DNA of 64,000 bases from NCBI RefSeq assembly GCF_029541745.1, contig NZ_CP089746.1, forward strand, positions 6,271,559 to 6,335,558, read 5' to 3'. The stretch comes from Streptomyces sp. LX-29. GTDB lineage: Bacteria > Actinomycetota > Actinomycetes > Streptomycetales > Streptomycetaceae. Positions 60,018 to 64,000 of the stretch are shown here, in pieces (position 1 is the stretch's first letter; each line of letters opens with the position of its first letter). The position numbers and the translations under genes are program-made. The notes under the pieces are model-generated. The model was not told the origin of the DNA, did no database searches, and saw only the letters and a list, made by a program, of their open reading frames with translations.

Positions 60018-60830
60018 ATGGGAGACAACGCGCTCATGAGCGATGTTCTGGAGCTGGTGGACGTATCAGTGGTCCGCGACGGTCGGGCTCTGGTGGACGA
60101 CGTCTCCTGGTCGATCAAGGAGGGCGAGCGCTGGGTGATCCTCGGCCCCAACGGCGCCGGTAAGACCACCCTGCTGAACATCGCCTCCAGCTACCTCTAT
60201 CCCACCGCCGGTACCGCCCACATCCTCGGCGAGCGACTCGGCGGCGTCGACGTCTTCGAGCTCCGCCCGCGCATCGGCATGGCCGGCATCGCCATGGCCG
60301 ACAAGCTGCCCCGCAACCAGACGGTGCTGCAGACCGTGCTCACCGCCGCGTACGGCATGACCGCCGGCTGGCAGGAGGCGTACGAGGACGTCGACGAGCA
60401 GCGCGCCCGCGCCTTCCTCGACCGCCTCGGCATGAGCGACTACCTGGACCGCAGGTTCGGCACCCTCTCCGAGGGCGAGCGCAAGCGCACCCTGATCGCC
60501 CGCGCCCTGATGACCGACCCCGAGCTGCTGCTGCTCGACGAGCCCGCCGCCGGCCTCGACCTCGGCGGCCGCGAGGACCTCGTGCGTCGCCTCGGTCGGC
60601 TGGCCCGCGACCCCATCGCCCCCTCGATGATCATGGTGACCCACCATGTCGAGGAGATCGCCCCCGGCTTCACCCACGTCCTCATGATCCGCCAGGGCAA
60701 GGTGCTGGCCGCCGGACCCATCGAGACCGAGCTCAGCTCCCGCAACCTCTCCCACTGCTTCGGCCTCCCGCTGGTCGTGGAGCGCAACGGCGACCGCTGG
60801 ACGGCGCAGGGCCTGCCGCTCGGTCGCTAG
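60018..60830 (+). CDS. ABC transporter ATP-binding protein
   Basis: 270 aa single cassette. Walker A GPNGAGKTT, Q-loop region near GMAGIAMADKLPRN, signature LSEGERKRTLIARALM, Walker B LLLLDEPAAGLDLGGREDLV and the H-loop VTHHVEE. LSEGE instead of LSGGQ and the short C-terminus are ModF-like features. No permease is encoded next to it, so it may serve a distant transporter or a non-transport role. ATG at 60018; an in-frame ATG at 60036 has GGGAG upstream but at long spacing. Confidence 0.92.
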   Translation: MGDNALMSDVLELVDVSVVRDGRALVDDVSWSIKEGERWVILGPNGAGKTTLLNIASSYLYPTAGTAHILGERLGGVDVFELRPRIGMAGIAMADKLPRNQTVLQTVLTAAYGMTAGWQEAYEDVDEQRARAFLDRLGMSDYLDRRFGTLSEGERKRTLIARALMTDPELLLLDEPAAGLDLGGREDLVRRLGRLARDPIAPSMIMVTHHVEEIAPGFTHVLMIRQGKVLAAGPIETELSSRNLSHCFGLPLVVERNGDRWTAQGLPLGR

Positions 60831-60874
60831 GGACAGCGCGGTTTCGCGCCCTGTCCCGGCCCGCCCCCGAGAAC

Positions 60875-60880
60875 TACCAT
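60875..60880 (+). promoter_or_regulatory. Probable -10 for a leaderless nfeD transcript
   Basis: TACCAT fits TANNNT. Counting six bases on places the transcript start at the GTG at 60887, implying a leaderless mRNA; no ribosome-binding site is seen there. Confidence 0.45.
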
Positions 60881-60886
60881 GACCAT

Positions 60887-61309
60887 GTGGACGGATGGGT
60901 GTGGTGGCTGGTCGCCGCCGTAGGGCTGGGCATTCCCCTCGTACTGACCGCGATGCCGGAGTTCGGGATGGTGGCGGTCGGCGCGGTCGCCGCCGCCCTC
61001 ACCGACGCGGTGGGCGGCGGACTCGTGCTCCAGGTAGTGGTCTTCGCCGTCGTCTCGGTCGCGTTGATCGCGGTGGTGCGCCCGATCGCCAACCGCAGCC
61101 GCCGCCAGCGCCCGGAACTCCTCAGCGGCGTCGAGGCGCTGAAGGGCCGTCAGGCGGTCGTGCTGGAGCGGGTGGACGGGGACGGCGGTCGCATCAAGCT
61201 CGCCGGTGAGGTGTGGTCAGCCCGCGCGCTCGACGCCGACCAGTCGTACGAGCCGGGCCAGCAGGTGGACGTCGTGGACATCGACGGGGCGACCGCCGTC
61301 GTCATGTGA
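60887..61309 (+). CDS. NfeD family membrane protein
   Basis: 140 aa. N-terminal spans: VWWLVAAVGLGIPLVLTAMP and VVVFAVVSVALIAVVRPIAN. The C-terminal soluble OB-fold (about 80-140) has GVEALKGRQAVVLERVDGDG and VDIDGATAVV. Short NfeD proteins pair with SPFH/stomatin proteins in the membrane, and indeed a slipin follows 110 bp downstream. The GTG start has no Shine-Dalgarno. Confidence 0.92.
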   Translation: MDGWVWWLVAAVGLGIPLVLTAMPEFGMVAVGAVAAALTDAVGGGLVLQVVVFAVVSVALIAVVRPIANRSRRQRPELLSGVEALKGRQAVVLERVDGDGGRIKLAGEVWSARALDADQSYEPGQQVDVVDIDGATAVVM

Positions 61310-61419
61310 GTCGGCCGCCCGACGCGTGTCCCCGTCAAGCTGCGCGGCACGCCGCTTATCTGAAAGACTTCAACATCATCGTCCGATGGCCGGAAGCATG
61401 AAGGGCACGGGGAGCCGCT

Positions 61420-62358
61420 GTGGAACCGATCATCATCGTCCTGATCATCCTGGTGGTGCTCGTCTTCATCGCACTCATCAAGACGATCCAGGTCATCCCG
61501 CAGGCCAGTGCCGCGATCGTGGAGCGGTTCGGCCGCTACACGCGCACCCTCAACGCCGGCCTCAACATCGTCGTGCCGTTCATCGACTCCATCCGTAACC
61601 GCGTGGACCTGCGCGAACAGGTGGTGCCGTTCCCGCCGCAGCCGGTGATCACCCAGGACAACCTGGTCGTCAACATCGACACCGTCATCTACTACCAGGT
61701 GACCGACGCCCGCGCCGCGACCTACGAGGTCGCCAGCTTCATCCAGGCGATCGAGCAGCTCACCGTCACCACGCTCCGGAACATCATCGGTGGCATGGAC
61801 CTGGAGCGCACCCTCACCTCGCGCGAGGAGATCAACGCGGCGCTGCGCGGCGTCCTGGACGAGGCCACCGGCAAGTGGGGCATCCGCGTCAACCGCGTGG
61901 AGCTCAAGGCCATCGAGCCGCCCACCTCCATCCAGGACTCGATGGAGAAGCAGATGCGCGCCGACCGTGACAAGCGCGCCGCGATCCTCCAGGCCGAGGG
62001 TGTCCGACAGTCCGAGATCCTGCGGGCCGAGGGCGAGAAGCAGTCCGCGATCCTCCGCGCCGAAGGTGAGGCCAAGGCGGCCGCGCTGCGCGCCGAGGGC
62101 GAGGCCCAGGCGATCCGCACGGTCTTCGAGTCGATCCACGCCGGCGACCCGGACCAGAAGCTGCTCTCCTACCAGTACCTCCAGATGCTGCCGAAGATCG
62201 CCGAGGGCGACGCCAACAAGCTCTGGATCGTGCCCAGCGAGATCGGAGACGCCCTCAAGGGGCTCGGCGGCGCGATCGGCAACTTCGGGCCCATGGGGGG
62301 CGGCGGCTCCGGCGGCGCCAAGGAGGCCCCGCGCCGCGAGTCGCCCACCATCGACTGA
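61420..62358 (+). CDS. SPFH domain slipin/stomatin-like protein
   Basis: 312 aa. N-terminal anchor helix (IIIVLIILVVLVFIALIKTI), SPFH domain with AAIVERFGRYTRTLNAGLNI and VVPFPPQPVITQDNLVVNID, then a coiled-coil with repeated LRAEGEA units (REILRAEGEKQSAI-like, AILRAEGEAKAAALRAEGEA) and a Gly/Ser tail. Likely organises membrane microdomains with NfeD and perhaps a protease. GTG start at 61420. A long imperfect hairpin follows (62415-62475). Confidence 0.93.
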   Translation: MEPIIIVLIILVVLVFIALIKTIQVIPQASAAIVERFGRYTRTLNAGLNIVVPFIDSIRNRVDLREQVVPFPPQPVITQDNLVVNIDTVIYYQVTDARAATYEVASFIQAIEQLTVTTLRNIIGGMDLERTLTSREEINAALRGVLDEATGKWGIRVNRVELKAIEPPTSIQDSMEKQMRADRDKRAAILQAEGVRQSEILRAEGEKQSAILRAEGEAKAAALRAEGEAQAIRTVFESIHAGDPDQKLLSYQYLQMLPKIAEGDANKLWIVPSEIGDALKGLGGAIGNFGPMGGGGSGGAKEAPRRESPTID

Positions 62359-62414
62359 ACCGGCCACGGCCGTCACGGAGCCCACGGACCGCACGACAGG
62401 CTCCCCGCGCGCCT

Positions 62415-62475
62415 GAGCCGCTGCCCGGCGGGACACCCGACGTTCGCGTCCGAGGTGTCCCGGGGGCAACGGCTC
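62415..62475. terminator. Bidirectional terminator between slipin and HNH genes
   Basis: Left arm 62415-62437 and right arm 62454-62475 are complementary over about 20 bp with small mismatches (GAGCCG...GGGACACC with GGTGTCCC...CGGCTC), loop about 16 bases. Confidence 0.75.
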
Positions 62476-62510
62476 AGCTCGTTCCAGGCTCGTTTCGGCC
62501 GGGGCCGCGG

Positions 62511-63026
62511 TCAGGCCGCGCGCGGCGTCGACGGCGCCAGCCACTCCGGCAGCTCCTCGCGCCCCGCCGGACCGAGGGCCAGCAACAGCGCGTCCGCGGG
62601 CGTCGGCTCGAAGGGCGCGTTCAGCAGCCGCATCCCCGCCTGCTCCGGGGTCCGGTCCGCCTTGCGGTGGTTGTCCTCCGCGCAGGAGGCCACCGTGTTG
62701 AGCCAGGTGTCGCCGCCGCCGTGCGCACGAGGCACCACATGGTCCACGGTCGTCGCCCGCCCCCCGCAGTACGCGCACCGGTGACGGTCCCGTATCAGCA
62801 CCCCGCGCCTCGACCACGGCGCCCGTCTTCGGAACGGCACCCGCACATACCGGCTCAGCCTGATCACCCGGGGCAGCGGCAGTTCCACCTCGGCGGCGCG
62901 CACCCGCAGTCGAGGATGGGCCTGTTCGACGACGGCCTTGTCCTGAAGTACCAGTACCACCGCTCGTCGCGACGTCACCGTCGACAGCGGTTCGAAGCTC
63001 GCGTTGAGCACCAACGTCTCGCGCAT
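62511..63026 (-). CDS. HNH endonuclease family protein
   Basis: 171 aa. N-terminus ETLVLNASFEPLSTVTSRRA is the usual start of this actinobacterial HNH subfamily. The HNH core: CAYCGGRATTVDHVVPRAHG (Cys pair plus the first His), then GGDTWLNTVASCAEDNHRKA with C and N-H. Zinc-stabilised nuclease fold is likely; biological role unknown. ATG 63026, monocistronic, convergent with the slipin gene. Confidence 0.92.
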   Translation of the reverse strand: MRETLVLNASFEPLSTVTSRRAVVLVLQDKAVVEQAHPRLRVRAAEVELPLPRVIRLSRYVRVPFRRRAPWSRRGVLIRDRHRCAYCGGRATTVDHVVPRAHGGGDTWLNTVASCAEDNHRKADRTPEQAGMRLLNAPFEPTPADALLLALGPAGREELPEWLAPSTPRAA

Positions 63027-63172
63027 CCCAGACCACCTCCCGCACCAGGCATCCCGGCCCGCCCCTGGAGGAGCGGGCCGGGATCAACTCTGGCGCGGGC
63101 GTGCGGATCCGGACAACGCAATTTAGCCGCGCCGGGCCCGCGCGACCGCGGTCAGCGTCGCGTCACCGCCGG

Positions 63173-63712
63173 TCAGCCCGCGGCTGGGTTCTCGTACTCA
63201 CCGATCACATGCGCCCGGGCCAGGGCGTGGAAGCGCAGGTTGAACCCGACCACCGCCGGGGACACCCCGGCGTCCGGACCCAGCTTCTCGGTGTCCACGG
63301 CGTAGACCGTGAAGACGTACCGGTGCGAGCCGTCGCCCGGCGGCGGCGCGGCACCGCCGAAGTCACGCGAGCCGTAGTCGTTCCGCACGTGCACCGCGCC
63401 CGGCGGCAGCCCCTTGAAGTCACCGCTGCCCGCCCCGGTCGGCAGCTCGGTGACCGACGCCGGGAGGTCGAAGAGCACCCAGTGCCAGAAGCCGCTGCCG
63501 GTCGGCGCGTCCGGGTCGAAGCACGTCACCGCGAAGCTCTTCGTCCCCTCCGGGAACCCCTCCCAGCGCAGGTGCGGCGAGAGGTTGCCCTTCGCGTACA
63601 CCTGGTCGTTCTTGAGGGTGCCGCCGTCGGCCACGTCGTCGCTCACCACGGTGAACGACGGCACCGGGGGATGGAAGTCATGGGGGAGCGGGCGCCGGTT
63701 CTGCTCGGACAC
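63173..63712 (-). CDS. YbhB/YbcL family (PEBP, Raf kinase inhibitor-like) protein
   Basis: 179 aa. The ligand-binding motif is SFAVTCFDPDAPTGSGFWHW, followed by VLFDLPASVTELPTGAGSGD. NDYGSRDFGGAAPPPGDGSH and RYVFTVYAVDTEKLG complete the PEBP signature. Cytoplasmic. These proteins bind phospholipid head groups or phosphopeptides; bacterial roles are unclear. GTG at 63712 with AGGAGG upstream. The open frame extends further upstream but without support. Confidence 0.92.
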   Translation of the reverse strand: MSEQNRRPLPHDFHPPVPSFTVVSDDVADGGTLKNDQVYAKGNLSPHLRWEGFPEGTKSFAVTCFDPDAPTGSGFWHWVLFDLPASVTELPTGAGSGDFKGLPPGAVHVRNDYGSRDFGGAAPPPGDGSHRYVFTVYAVDTEKLGPDAGVSPAVVGFNLRFHALARAHVIGEYENPAAG

Positions 63713-63844
63713 GTCGAAACCTCCTGTTGCTCGGGAGACCGCTGGTGAAGGTCGCACGCCCGCCTCCTGACGGGCCGTACGTACACCTCGCATGCGCGGC
63801 CAGCCTAGTCAGCGGCCGCCCGGTGATCTGGGACGATGCCGCCC

Positions 63845-64000
63845 ATGACCGGAGCAACGCCGGAGCCCGGCCCCCACACGGCCACGCTCCACCTCGACGG
63901 CGTGTCAGACCGCGCCGGCTTCCTCGACCGGTGCGCGACGGACCTCGGCCTGCCCGACTGGTTCGGCCGCAACTGGGACGCCCTCGCCGACTGCCTGATC
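63845..64000 (+). CDS. Barstar family protein (5' part only, cut by window end)
   Basis: 52 codons visible from ATG 63845. HLDGVSDRAGFLDRCATDLG then LPDWFGRNWDALADCLI is the core of the barstar (ribonuclease inhibitor) family. Whether a barnase-type RNase is encoded next is outside the window. Many Streptomyces barstar-like proteins are stand-alone. Confidence 0.85.
   Translation, partial: MTGATPEPGPHTATLHLDGVSDRAGFLDRCATDLGLPDWFGRNWDALADCLI

Overview
The window is high-GC actinobacterial chromosome, almost certainly from a Streptomyces species. Evidence: about 70% G+C with dense GC third-position codon use, many GTG/TTG starts, a chaplin, a streptophobe-type membrane protein, a Gbn-type nucleoid protein, an Asp23/AmaP envelope cluster, and TTA codons in only a few genes. 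The order ABC-F / gbn / enoyl-CoA hydratase, and later moaA / tyrS / fabG-fabI, agrees with my memory of the S. coelicolor SCO18xx core region. I see no integrase, transposase, rRNA, tRNA or CRISPR array.

Layout. 0-10 kb: phosphate transporter (cut by the window edge), GH25 muramidase, class II aldolase, alpha/beta hydrolase, large hypothetical, VOC protein, ABC-F ATPase behind a possible leaderless 7-codon leader peptide, gbn flanked by GATC palindromes, enoyl-CoA hydratase. 10-14 kb: Asp23/AmaP envelope-stress cluster with a degenerate Asp23-like divergent gene. 14-18 kb, minus strand: SURF1, GH15 glucanase, an atypical SDR, a small zinc protein and a DEDDh exonuclease-BRCT protein. 19-22 kb: sterol-desaturase-like protein, lysoplasmalogenase, alcohol dehydrogenase.

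22-27.8 kb is the most interesting accessory stretch. It holds an NLR-like NACHT-LRR NTPase, a Cys/His-rich hypothetical, an XRE-TPR regulator and a divergent NUDIX hydrolase. Three of these four genes carry a TTA leucine codon within their first 15 codons. By eye I found no other in-frame TTA in the window, which suggests a bldA-controlled and possibly defensive island.

27.8-31.2 kb: two paralogous secreted subtilases with C-terminal EF-hand-like loops. 31.4-37.7 kb: DUF485/ActP symporter pair, moaA, small conserved proteins, tyrS. 37.9-42.6 kb: tldD-tldE (with a duplicated junction) and the FAS-II pair fabG-fabI. 43.3-49 kb: GntR regulator divergent from a CynX/NimT MFS exporter and its 40-aa partner, SixA phosphatase, serB. 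49-55 kb: streptophobe protein, an FHA-FHA-ABC fusion transporter and a transglycosylase with a possible 5' attenuator. 55.7-64 kb: nitroreductase, a GAF histidine kinase/response-regulator pair, cysteine-less chaplin, ABC ATPase, NfeD-slipin pair, HNH nuclease, PEBP and a truncated barstar gene.

A recurrent theme is short GC-rich tandem repeats just downstream of stop codons, with periods of 7, 9, 16, 30, 32/33, 41 and 156 bp. They generate many long spurious ORFs.
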